64,000 bases of DNA, from the NCBI GenBank assembly GCA_009746045.1, contig RPFO01001511.1, positions 1 to 64,000 of the forward strand, read 5' to 3'. The notes beneath the pieces were generated by a model that was not told the origin of the DNA, did no database searches, and worked only from the letters and a program-made list of their open reading frames with translations. Within the stretch, counting starts at the first letter, position 1. Every line of letters begins with the position of its first letter. The DNA is from Mesostigma viride (lineage: Eukaryota > Streptophyta > Mesostigmatophyceae > Mesostigmatales > Mesostigmataceae). Below are positions 24,115 to 36,400 of the stretch, in pieces. A program made the translations under genes and the position numbers.

Positions 24115-26338
24115 TCAATTAAACAATTCATATACAGCAGCTGCTGGTGGTCGCACGCACCGGAGGAACATGTAGACATGGCACGCGACCATGCCGCCCA
24201 CAAAGGTGAACCAGCCAACCTCCTGCAGGAGGGTAGGGTTGTGCAGCCAGCCAAAGGGCGCCAGCAGCGCCATGACGATCCCGTTGGCAGCGCCCGTGTC
24301 GAGCTTGATGTTGATGCCGCGGGGGGTGTGGAAGATGCTATCCTGCAGGGGTTGGGGGGGAGTTTGGGGGAAAAAGGAAGGGGTGGGGGGGTGGGAGGTG
24401 GGAGGAGTTTGGGGGGAAAAGGAAGGGGTGGGGGGTGGGCGGTGGGGATGATGGAAAGCAGGTGCGTTTGGGGGTCAGGAGGATAGGGGTAAGACGCCGG
24501 TGTAGAAGTGACAAAGCTGTGCGGATATGGAAATAACCTAACAAAGACATAAGCATAATATTGACCCCTAACAGTATGGCGTTATTATATATCTAGAGAG
24601 AGATAAGGGGTCCCAACCCAGAGCATGGCGGGGGTCCCCAGCGTGTGGCGAAGCAAGAGGGCACGTCCTCTATAGCTAATGGGGACAGCCCGGCAAAGAC
24701 AATCAGACCCACAACGGCAAAAAGGAATTCTGGGAAGCATCCTAGCCCACGCACCTCTTCCACGTAGAGCCCTCGCCCAAACAGGCTGGCCCCCAGCAGC
24801 CCCATCAACCCGCACGCGAGGATGCCCAGCCACTTGCGGTTGAGGAAACGCCGCGACACGAATATGTACAGACCCGTGATGGACAGCGGGATGAGGATGC
24901 CGACCGACACGGACAAGGGGAGCGCGTTCAGCTGGCGGGTACCGGAGACGCTCGCGATGTACATGCCTGGATGGTAGCGGTTGGTGGCGGCGGGGTGCAG
25001 TTGGATGGTGGCAAGGTGGTGCAGTTGGATGGGCAGGCGGCAAAAGAAAGTTAGCAGCGATGTACATGCCTGTGAGGTACATGCCTGTTTGGTGGCGGTG
25101 GGGGGTGGGGGGTGGGGGGGGGGGAATTGCTTGGTGGCAACACAGTGTGCAGGGTTGTCGGGGGAGTGAAGAATGCAGTACATGGCGGGAAATGCAACGA
25201 ATATTGCCTTATGCACTTGAGTGGTCATGTGAGGGCTTTGACCAAGGCTCAGTGTCGAGGACAGCAGGCGTTGCCTCAAGGACAGGCTCCATGCCAGTTT
25301 GACAAAGCCAGATGCAGCCAACTAAACCCAGCTAACGGCTAAATTTAGGAATGCCAGCCTGATCAACCACCCGGCTCACCAAATAAAAATATGAGACTGT
25401 ATGCTACTCACGGAATGATGGTCGTGCCGTATGATAGCCTACGACTTTGCAAAGCAACGGCATGTTCATCTGACCATCTGACCCTTGTTTAGTAGGTGCT
25501 AGAAACACCCTTCCAGCTTCCACCCTGGTGGCAACGTACCCAGCATGATGCCTTCCCGAAGAACCGTCCACGCGACCAGAAACCCAAGGCGGTAGTGGAA
25601 GAAGCGGTCCACCAGCGAACAAAGGAAGGCCACGAGCTTCTTGAAGATCATCTTGATGCTGCAGTGGAGGCGGCCGTGGGCAAGGATCGGGCTATGGAGC
25701 GCCAGCTCCTCCACGATACGGGGCTCCAGGATTGGCTTGTGGTACAGCCCGAGGATGAACGGTATCCGTAAGCTCATGAAGCCGGTCAGGAGGCCCAGGA
25801 ATATGCGCACGATGCTGTGAACGGGCCATCCGTAGATGTTCAGACCGCCGCGCAATCTCTGTTGGGTGGGATGGGAAGATCGATCCAGGAGGATTTCAGT
25901 CAAGAGAGCGCTACGGAAAGCGGTGGATTGATGCGCTGGGGACCCGCGAGTTGGGCCACCACGGCTCGGGAATCGGAGCTGCAAATTGCTGGACAAACTA
26001 CGCACCTCTTTGGCAGAAAAGCACGCAATGGAGACAACCACGGTGAAGATAATGGAAATTATGAGCCCGGCTAGTGCCGATCGGTCGATCGATCTGATGC
26101 AAATTTTCTTTTGGACGTCTTGTAGAAAGGATCTCTGCAACGTGAGCCTGAAGCTGATGTATACCAGCATGGCTTCGAGGATTTCCGAAACAAATTTGGC
26201 CGTGATAGTGATGTTGAAGGGGACGTTATAAACTCCGTCATCCCTGAAGTTGCTGTTGCTGTCCCCATTTGCGCGTACATCGCGGACCCAGCACGTAATC
26301 GCCAATGCAACCACGCACAAGGGCAACTTCCCGAGCAT
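24115..26338 (-). CDS. FTR1-family iron permease-like membrane protein
   Basis: Four exons, all phase-consistent: 26338-26006, 25858-25540, 24966-24755, 24342-24115, giving 363 residues. The ATG at 26338 begins a signal-peptide-like sequence (MLGKLPLCVVALAITCWV). Helix 1 has FVSEILEAMLVYISFRLTLQ, where FTR1 proteins carry (R)ExxE. A later helix reads FLVAWTVLREGIMLG, at the family's second REGLE motif. The following segment ALPLSVSVGILIPLSITGLY and FGRGLYVEE also fit the family's C-terminal half. FTR1 permeases move ferric iron across the plasma membrane with a multicopper oxidase. Here the first Arg is Ser and the second motif has Met in place of the second Glu, so iron transport is in doubt. 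Donors are GTGCGT or GTACGT. The assignment is by motif and helix pattern only. Confidence 0.62.
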
Positions 26339-27460
26339 TCGCACATCTAGCTTAGAAACTTGAGACGATGGAGGAGGTCACAATATTGCCGCAACGATCC
26401 CGCAAACGAAGCGCGCAAGGAACATGAAAGGGTGAGCCGCTGTGCTTCCTAAAATCCCACATACCAACTGCACCATTGCCACATATGGAATCCGATAGAA
26501 ACCTTTTGCCCACTGTTGCGGCATGGCGAAGGAATTTCTTACCGCGTCTCGTCTACAGTAAAACTGGCACAACCAAGACAGGCAGCCTGTCGCGCCATCG
26601 TCAACTGCCGCAGATCACTGCTTCAGATCACTGCTGGACAGTAGCAGCCAGCAGTTTAATAGCAAATTCCGGACTAGGGGCGTTTTGCAGCTACCTTGTG
26701 TGCGGCCGTGAACGAAAAGCACACACCCAAGGGTTTTCAGACCGAGCTAAATATATCCGTTGTCTTGGTTGTTAACCAGTCACTGTCTTCTGTACAGTTG
26801 TCACAACTGTACTGACGCGAGCGTCCACATGCATGGAGTCTTTTGGAAGTTGGAGCCGCAGCCAACTGAACCAAGAAGGCAACTAGGCAAGGTTAACGAC
26901 GGATCCCACGCGGCCACGCTGCACATGGGGCCATGGGCAGCAAAGTCAAGCGGCAAGACGGCGCCAAGCCCAACGCGGTCCCGAAGTGGCAACAGCTGTG
27001 GCAACCTGTCGCAACGCTGCGGAATGGGACACGAGCTAGAATTAACGCTCTGGAAATAACGCGCCCCGCCTGCCAATTGCCATCCGCGTAATTATTGCGA
27101 CATTCCGGGCAAGCTGGTAATTGACTGGGAATTCTCAGCAGGGGCGGCCATTTTTTCCCATAAGCGACGAGCATCGGTGATTCTGCTTTTTATGGTCGCG
27201 AAAAATTTCCAATTTTTTCTTTCCTGGCAGTTGCGACACGCTGTGAGACTAGCTATACAGTTTGAATGGGTTATAAATCTTGCAAGCTAGATTTCAGCTC
27301 GTACACGCCGATAAATACCCAACACGCTCCTTTTGCCGACTTAATTGGGACTGGGATTGAGATTTCAAGGGGATGGTCATGAAGCAGTTGAGGTACCGAT
27401 GGGCAAGGACAATTTGACAGTTTTGGAAAGAAAGTTTGATTAATTGGGTATCCTGGCATC
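26339..27460. promoter_or_regulatory. Divergent intergenic region between FTR1-like and TBC genes
   Basis: About 1.1 kb separates the two start codons on opposite strands, so both promoters should lie here. A short hydrophobic minus-strand frame at 26572-26378 has no supporting start or splice context. I could not identify a conserved promoter motif. Confidence 0.4.
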
Positions 27461-30400
27461 ATGCCTCGGAGACACCGATCCACCGCCCCCAGGCCCATTA
27501 GTTACCGCGGGGCAGGTGACGATGGAGAGGCACTTGAGGTTGACGTTGCAGGACGAAAGTTCAGCAATGGCCAGCGCAGTGGGCATGCCAGGGACGTTGA
27601 AACTATAAGGCTTATCAACAACGTCTTGGATTATGACCCGGTACGTCGATTGTAACGCTGACTGTTATGCTTTTGTCGGCATGACCGGCCGCCGCAATGG
27701 AGCGTACGTTTGCGATGCGACATCTTAGAAATGGCTGGCACCTTAGCAAGCACGACGTACTTTCTAGTCAATTAATTATTATGGCCCCCAGGGCCCCGTA
27801 TTTGGAAGGAGGGGCGGAATTATGTCTTACTTGTCTTCCCTCTGGTTTACGGCAATTGCGCAGGTGGATGCTAGGTACTTACGCAAACTGGCCGCCGTGC
27901 GCGGTTTGGTCAACCAACATGTGAGTTATCGAGATCATACCTGATTATTTTTTTCGCCCGGGGGGGGGGGGGGTGGAACAAGGGCAATTTTCCATACTGT
28001 AGTCAGACTTAAGTCATGCCTGAGCAGAAATGGCAGAACCTTGTCTTATCATGCCATATTATGCCCATTCATTCTTATTATCAGTAACAGCCCCTTGGAA
28101 GGTTCACTTCACGACTCTGGTGGGACCCTGACACTTCAACGCCAGCCACTTGCCACGACATCGGTTATGCCGGTCACATAACGGGTTCTAAAAGGTTGTG
28201 GAGGTGATGTGCCCGTGAGAAAGGCCAATTTAGCAGGTTAGCTAGTTCACAAATGCCGCTTTAACGTCTACTTTCATGAAGTGGGCAAGGCTCCGTCCAC
28301 ACAACGAGGTACTATGATTAGTATATTGTCAGTAGTGTATTATTAGTTGCACTGTCAAGTAGCATTCTTATTTGGAAGTCTTTGTCCCTATCACGGCAGG
28401 GACACTCCGGCTTGCTTCGGTGGACGCAGCTTGCTCCGGCGGTCACCCGGCATGCCACAAAATCACCTGTGATTGCTTCCCAAGGCAGTGTCCTCCCAGG
28501 TGGAGGGGATGGCAGACTTGTTACTTTGTCGATGGCTGTTACTGCCCTTGTACTTGATTGAAAATGGTATTTATCGACTTGGCATCTTTGAATGGAATAC
28601 ATCTGATATGATTGAAGTTTTTTATTTCAAAGGCTTTGATTCAAGCTGGTGGCTACCTTGTCCAAGCTGGTGGTTACCTTGTCCAAGCTGGTGGTTACCT
28701 TGTCCAAGCTGGTGGTTACCTTGTCCAAGCTGGTGGCTTCCTTGTCCAAGCTGGTGGCTTCCTTGTCATGTCGCACTTGCCCGATCTGTGGCAGGATGCC
28801 ACTCAATGCCTTGCCGTCTCTGGTTAGCCGGGTTTGATGGATTCCTTGTCGTGTGCCCAATGTGACACAATGTCCCTCCCTCCCTCCCTCCCCTCCCTCC
28901 CTCCCTCCCTCCCTCCCTCCCTCCCTCCCTCCCTCCCTCCCTCCCTCCCTCCCTCCCTCCCTCCCTCCCTCCCTCCCTCCCTCCCTCCCTCCCTCCCTCC
29001 CTCCCTCCCTCCCTCCCTCCCTCCCTCCCTCCCTCCCTCCCTCCCTCCCTCCCTCCCTCCCTCCCTCCCTCCCTCCCTCCCTCCCTCCCTCCCTCCCTCC
29101 CTCCCTCCCTCCCTCCTTACCTGCCTGCCTTTGTCGAACCCACTTTCTCATTTTGTCCTGGGTATTTTCGCCGCATTTGTGGTTCCGGATGCAAGCAGGT
29201 CCGGCGTCGCGTGTGGCCCCGCCTGCTGGGACTGGACCTGGTCAAGACGGCGCATTACCACGTGGACTGGGAGGGTACGGAGTGGTCGTCATCCTTTGGT
29301 GGCCGTGCATGGCCGTGGTCACATGTCTGTGTGCGGTGTGCGGTGTGCGGTGTGCGCTGGGTGAGGACCTGGTCAAGACGGCGCGATAGACCACGTGGGC
29401 TTGGAGATGGGTAGGAGATGTTCTTGTGGTTGTGCCCGTTGTCGTTGGGGGCTGGGGGGCATGATGCGATGCATGTTGTGGCTGCCATGATGGGTGGGTC
29501 GAAGGTTCCTTCATTGGTACGCACGCGGTGCAGTAGTGTGCTTTTAGTTTGATTTGATTAATTATCAACATATTGTAGGGGTTCTCTTCTCCATGCATAG
29601 AGGGGCTTAAGGTTATTTGATGGTACCCGGCTACCCACGTGATGCAATGCTCCCACTTAATGAATCATTGATGGGTGGGGACCTGCTGAAGGCATCATAA
29701 GGCCACGTGGACTGGGAGGGTATGGGCAATCGTGAGTACTTGTGCGCATGACAGTGTTTCTTTGGTCCGTTTGGATGCCAATCGCGGCTTGGTACAATAA
29801 GCTGAAAAGAAACCCTGGATGATGATGTGGTATCATGAAACACGACGTGTCACAAATTTTGTCAGTCAAATGGAGTGGGGCGCCCATGCCCCACGTTGGC
29901 GGTGGCAACCATGGTAAGTAGGTGGCACACACGCAACGCCTATTGGCTTTCTCGTTCTGCGTTTCTGGAGAACGGCAGACTTGTCATTGTTTGAACCCTG
30001 TATGGGCCGACGCGCCATGGGCCTGGACGTAATGGGCGCACATGATAGGATTTTTATTTCAGCGTTCGCACCGTTGAACCGGGGCTGGCCCACATAATTT
30101 GCGGATGGTGGAGTGACGTTGCTGTTGACATTACTTTTGACGTTGCTGTTAATCCCACCCATCCAGATGGATGTGTGGGTTCTTGGTGTTGACTACTTAA
30201 TTATTGAATTGAGTAACCAATTAGCTTAATCAACTACTTATGTAAGTATATCACCAGTAACCAGTGCTTACGCAAGTAAGTATGTGGGCTCTTGTTGCTA
30301 ACCAATGAATTAAAATAATGAGGCAGTCCGGTTGGGCTCTAGTTCTTGACCAGTTAAACCATTAATCACGCAGCCCCGATGAGCTCTTGGGTTCCTGTTC

Positions 30401-33400
30401 TTGTTTGGTGGCATCCTTGCAGGCACGGACCCCCCCACCCACCGCGACGTCGGCGTCGTCAAGGTGGGTGGAAGCATAATGCAACGTGTGCTGGGCACTA
30501 GTTCTCATGGCTGGCTAGCTCTGCTGCGTGCTTGGGTTGGCCTTGCCAAACGTGGGTGGGCACTTAGCAGTGCTCCTCGTGTTGGCTCGTCGCGGCACCA
30601 CATGCATGTATAAATTATGTTGGCAGTGTGGGTGAACACGTGTCTAACAGGTGCTGCACATGCACGCGCGGGTGTTGGCAGTGTGGGTGGCCACGAGCGC
30701 ACGGTCGGCTCTCACAGCGTGCTCTAACAGCGACTTGACTGGTTGGAGTAAAGCATATGGGTTAAGGATATGGGATAAGGATATGGGATAAGGATATGGG
30801 ATAAGGATATGGGATAAGGATATGGGATAAGGATATGGGATAAGGATATGGGATAAGGATCTGGGTTAATAGCTGTACTAGATGTGGCGGCATGGGCGGC
30901 CTGCGGCGGTGCCATGGGTGAGGTCTCGGCTCGTTGTACAAGCACGCTCTTGGGATAAGGCGCGTTGACAGGGACCAGCGAATCCTGGGTAAGGGGTCCT
31001 AGGAAGGGGTCGCCCTCACAAAGCCAAGTGTTTGACGCTGGAATGTTTACGTCCAGGAGTAGGGAATCCTACCCCTTGAAAGGGGCCACCCCGGTGAAGC
31101 CTCGCCGTTGATGACTCCCTGCTCAGTGCTCGTGTTGCAGCCTGTATCGTTGGCTGTTACATGTGCCGCTTGCCGGATTGAGGATCGTTGGTTGTGCCGT
31201 GCGCTGCACGCCGGAGTGTTTCCGGGAAGGCATCGTGGGTTGTACTACGGATGTTAACTACGAGTTATGATCCACTATGTACATAGCCACTGTGGGTACT
31301 TATCGCATGTGCCCAAGACTGTGAGTTGGTTGTGACTGTGTGGTTGGGAATGTGTCATCCCTCCCTCTACCCCTGCCCTCGCTCCCCTGTAGCATCGCTC
31401 CGCTCCGTTTAGGACTCCTCAGTCCTCACTTCCTGTTCTTTCATGTTTTTTTTTTCTCTACTATCGGACAGCTCAGATCACTTTCTTATAGTTTCAAACT
31501 ACATGTTTTCTACATGTTTTGTAGTCTACATTTTTTTAAAAATGCCCGCCTGCATTTATGGATTATATCCATTCCATTACGATTGATATCCGAAGATAGC
31601 GACCATTGCATTGCTTCTGCCGATGCGGTCACCACGACTTCTGGCATTTGCAGCCACGGCCTGGTCCTCCTCGCCCTGTGGACTGGTGGCATAGATAGTG
31701 TTTGCTGATCCCGTTGCAGTGCGCGTGCGCAACAACCATTTGTCCTCGCGCAATCGCCAGGTGGACGTGGAACGGTCCCTGGGCTCCTTCTCGCAGGGCA
31801 TGGCGGTGGAGGAGCGCGACGAGTGGCGCAGGGTGAGCCGCCGTCACTGGGTGGGGTTGGGTGGTGGGGGGTCGACAGTATAAATATAAATAATATAAAA
31901 GGGGGGGGGGGGGGGGGGAGGGAGGGAGGGAGGGAGAGAGGGGGGGGGGAGGGAGGGAGGGAGGGAGGGAGGGAGGGAGGGAGGGAGGGAGGGAGGGAGG
32001 GAGGGAGGGAGGGAGGGAGGGAGGGAGGGAGGGAGGGAGGAGGGAGGGAGGGAGGGAGGGAGGGAGGGAGGGAGGGAGGGAGGGAGGGAGGGAGGGAGGG
32101 AGGGAGGGAGGAGGGAGGGAGGGAGGGAGGGAGGGAGGGAGGGAGGGAGGGAGGGAGGAGGGAGGGAGGGAGGGAGGGAGGGAGGGAGGGAGGGAGGGAG
32201 GGAGGGAGGGAGAGGAGGGAGGGAGGGAGGGAGGGAGGGGGGAGGGAGGGAGGGGAGAGGAGGGAGGGAGGGAGGGAGGGAGGGAGGGAGGGAGGGAGGG
32301 AGGGAGAGGAGGGAGGGAGGAGGGAGGAGGGAGGGAAGGAGGCAGGGAGGGACTATTGTCTCCATTTCCTCTTCTACTACATGCAATTGTGATTGCGTGC
32401 TGCTGTTGCGGTCCTCTAGAATCTCGTATTTAAGATCTTGAAAATCTGGCCCTTCACGGAGGGTTTGCCCATGTCAAGCCCCATTGCTGCGCTCTACATC
32501 TGATCACTATTGCGTTTGTGGTATGGCTCTTGCTCTTCCCACGCATTGCGTGTCGCTGCCTGCCACAAGCCAGACGCATCTCGTGCTGATGGTGCTGACG
32601 GTGTCTGGTTGCTACTCTGCATTTGTTGGCTGCGACCCCATCCCTCCCTGCCCCTACCCCTCCCTGCCCCTACCCCTCCCTGCCCCTACCCCTCCCTGCC
32701 CCCACCCCTCCCTGCCATGCTATCCAGAAGCTGGAGCGGCTAATCAACCTGGTGGTCAGCCGCAACGCACCCACGCTGCACTACTACCAGGTACGCTGCC
32801 GGGATCATCCAACGTGCAGGTTTCGCTGCAGATGTCAGTCTTACCCGCACCGCACTACTACCAGGTATGTGCAACTGTTCACACAGCCTTGGAGATAAGG
32901 GCAGGTTCATGTCTTACCCGCGCTGCGCGACTGCCAGGTATGCTGTCGTAGTCATATAACACTTGCGTCAGGTAGATGCCGCACGTGGCGGTATCCCCAC
33001 CGGCCCATGGTAGGCCAGTGGTAATATAGGGATAGGTATGTTGAATAGGCATAGGTATGTTATATAGGGATAAGATAGGTATGTCATTTAGGTATATGTA
33101 TGCCATATGGACATAGGTATGTCATAGAGGCGTACGTATGTCATATAGGCGTAGGTATGCCATATAGACATAGTTATGTCATGTAGGTATAGGTGTATCA
33201 TATAGACCTTGGTATGTCATATAGCTTTGCTACGCTATGTATGTGTACTACGCTATAGCTATGTCGTATAGGTATATAGCTTTGCTAGCATAGTTATGCC
33301 AGCACACGTGTGCCTAATCATCACAAGGCATGCCCCCTCGCAACCAACACAAGGTGTGGGCTGTGTTTACCCGCGAGCCCGAATCTAAGGACAAGCTACA

Positions 33401-36400
33401 TACCGCTGCATGCACTTGCTTTCTTCCTCGTACCAAAGCAGCTGCACAGAGTGCATGCTTTATTTGGCTGTGGGAGGGCAACCTTGGCCGTGGGAGGGCA
33501 ACCTTGGCCGTGGGAGGGCAACCTTGGCCGTGCGAGGGTGACCCCTCTCAGTTGTGTTGGACCTCCCTACTCATAACACACGCCGGTCTCCTAGTCCTAG
33601 GACCTCCCTAGTCGTAACACGCGGTGGTCTCCTAGTCCTAGGACCTTCCTGGTCCTAACACACGCCGGTCTCCTAGTCCTAGGACCTTCCTAGTCATAAC
33701 ACGCGGTGGTCTCCTAGTCCTATAGGACTCCCCTAGTCGTAACACGCGGTGGTCTCCTAGTCCTAGGACCTCCCTAGTCGTAACAAGCGGTGGTCTCCTA
33801 GTCCTAGGACCTCCCTAGTCGTAGCACACGCCGGTCTCCTAGTCCTAGGACCTCCCTAGTCATAACACGCGGTAGTCTCCTAGTCGTATAGGACTCCCCT
33901 AGTCCTACTACGCGGTGGCTTCCCACCAGGGCCATCTATACCTTACCCCTCGGGCCTCGGGGGATGAGTTGCTGCAAGTACGTATCTCTCTGTTGTTTGT
34001 ACTGTTGGAGTCTGACCACTTTGAGAGCCGATGACTTGTGAAGCACGTAACACTGCCCCTTGTGCGGCAGTGCTTACCTGCATGGACTTGGGTGGGGGCA
34101 GGGGCGGGGGCAGGGGCGGGCGGGAAATTTTTCCATATGCTAGTTTATTCCATTTAGTTTATTCAATCCCATGTGTTTGCATGCCCACTGTGCGTGCGCG
34201 GGGCTTCTATGACGCAATCCGCGTGGTCCTCAAACCTGTTACATATTTCCGTGGGGCTCACTGCGAACCTTGAATCGGCTCGTGCGTGTGCAGGGCTTCC
34301 ACGACGTGGCGAGCGTGGTGCTTCTGGTGATGGGCAGCGAGAGCGCGGCGTACCCCCTGCTGGAGCGCATGGCACTCCACCACTTCAGATATCCTCCCAG
34401 TGACGTGGGACCATACGGGGGCAATAAGGGGCCAATAAGCAAACTTGGGAAACCCAAGGAAGGACATGTGGTAGACCTTAATCAATTAGGCAACCAGCGC
34501 GCAGGCCAGGAATCTGTCTGCGGGTGTGTTGCGTTTGGTAGCAGTGTAGCCCTCAGCCCTGTTGGAGCGCATGGGGCAGTGCACCACTTCCGATATCCTC
34601 CCAGTGGCGTGGACATGGTTGGAGATATGGCAGATATGAGTGTTTGATGAGAAGTTTAAGTGTTTGATGAGAAGTGTAAGTGTTTGATGAGAAGTTTAAG
34701 TGTTTGATGAGAAGTTTAAGTGTTTGATGAGAAGTTTAAGTGTTTGATGAGAAGTTTAAGTGTTTGATGAGAAGTTTAAGTGTTTGATGAGAAGTTTAAG
34801 TGTTTGATGAGAAGTTCAAGAGACACGGGAGCCGGAGACAATGTCAAGAGATGCAGGGAAAATGTGTGCTTCATCATATGCTTCCTGTATCATTCGCTTC
34901 CTCTGTACGTGGCATTTCGCTAGAATATGTACAGGGGTGGCTGGCATTTCGCTAGAATATGTACCGGGGTGGCTGGTTTGCTCGGGGTGGTTTGGTGATA
35001 TGTACAGGGGTGGCTGGTTTGCTCGGGGTGGTTTGGTAATATGTAGAGGGGTGACTGGTTTGCTCGGGGTGGTTTGGTAGTATGTACAGGGGTGGTTGGT
35101 TTGCTCGGGGTGGTTAGGTAATATGTACAGGGGTAGCTAGTTTGCTTGGGGTGGTTGGTAGTATGTACAGGGGTGGCTGGTTTGCTCGGGGTGGTTTGGT
35201 AATATGTATAAGGGTGGTTGCTTTGGTAAGGGTGGCTAGGTAATATGTGCAGGGGTGGGGTGGTTGGTTTGCTCCCTAGTGGTGCCTCTGATTGCTGCAC
35301 CAACGATATGCCCACCCGTGGCACTGTGCAGCGGAACACGGTTTGGAATGTATGCATGGGTGCATATGGGCGGGCGGGTGGGCGGGCTTGTTGCTATCAC
35401 TCACAATGTGTTTGACTGTAAATTTGCATAGTGCCGCAGAGATAGAGGGAGATGGATGAATTGTGTACCTTGCGTGTGGTTGCCGCAGCTTTGTCGGTTG
35501 GGACGTGGGAGCAGATGTGCCTCCATGTTTGTCATGGCATGTGACACGGGCCCACATGTTTGTCATGGCATGTGACACGGGCCCACATGTTTGTCATGGC
35601 ATGTGATAGGTGCCCACATGTTTGTCATGGCATGTGACACGGGCCCACATGTTTGTCATGGCATGTGATAGGTGCCCACATGTTTGTCATGGCATGTGAC
35701 ACGGGCCCACATGTTTGTCATGGCATGTGATAGGTGCCCACATGTTTGTCATGGCATGTGATAGGTGCCCACATGTTTGTCATGGCATGTGATAGGTGCC
35801 CACATGTTTGTCATGGCATGTGATAGGTGCCCACATGTTTGTCATGGCATGTGATAGGTGCCCACATGTTTGTCATGGCATGTGACACGGGCCCACATGT
35901 TTGTCATGGCATGTGATAGGTGCCCACATGTTTGTCATGGCATGTGATAGGTGCCCACATGTTTGTCATGGCATGTGACACGGGCCCACATGTTTGTCAT
36001 GGGGACGGCCCATGTCTGGAATCAGCGGTATGCAGCAATCATCCTTGACGTCGAAATGAAATGATCTTTGATGGCAATTGCGATCTGGACGCACCTCCGG
36101 CGGCTACGGGTTCCCATGCATGGCGCTCTCCCTTCTTTCTTTTGTTGTGGGCTCTGGCGTGCTGCTCCTGGCAACACGTCATGCATGGAGCCAAACTTGG
36201 ACGCGGTGCTCAAGGTGAGGGTGGGCGATGAAAGGACCCTGCGGCGGTGTGTAGAGCGGACCGTTGTTGCGAGGAAGCCTGTTTGCCATCAGGGAAGATT
36301 GGTAACTGGGGGGTCCAACAGGTTTAGGGAAAAGAATTAAACAGGTAGACGATGCCGTGCACGCGTTCATGCAAGAGGCTGTCAGGGGACCATGATTCCG

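Larger units (their letters stand above)
34389..36177 (+). other. Candidate U12-type AT-AC intron (TBC intron 7)
   Basis: Exon 7 ends CACTTCAG and the intron opens ATATCCTCC, close to the minor-spliceosome donor consensus (A/G)TATCCTT. It ends CAACAC before GTCATGC. This choice gives phase 2 to phase 0 and restores HHFRSCMEPNLDAVLK, which aligns without gaps to TBC1D20. The only nearby GT donor (CCCA|GTGACG) is out of frame. The branch site is weak: only GCTCCTGGCAAC resembles TCCTTAAC. The intron holds three minisatellites. Confidence 0.7.

Noticed and set aside
31698-31760. Exon 5 of the TBC gene starting at the earlier acceptor TTGCAG (about 31720)
   Set aside because: It puts the VDVERS frame out of phase with exon 4; the acceptor CGCCAG at 31760 is in phase and aligns HRD..VDVERS with the family.
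34389-34410. GT donor CCCA|GTGACG for TBC intron 7
   Set aside because: It leaves phase 1, and no nearby AG acceptor then keeps both exon 8 and exon 9 in frame.
35530-36002. CRISPR-like array of 31-bp repeats
   Set aside because: Units are contiguous with no unique spacers, in a eukaryotic intron; it is a minisatellite. The same holds for the 35- and 38-bp arrays at 41.4 and 36.8 kb.
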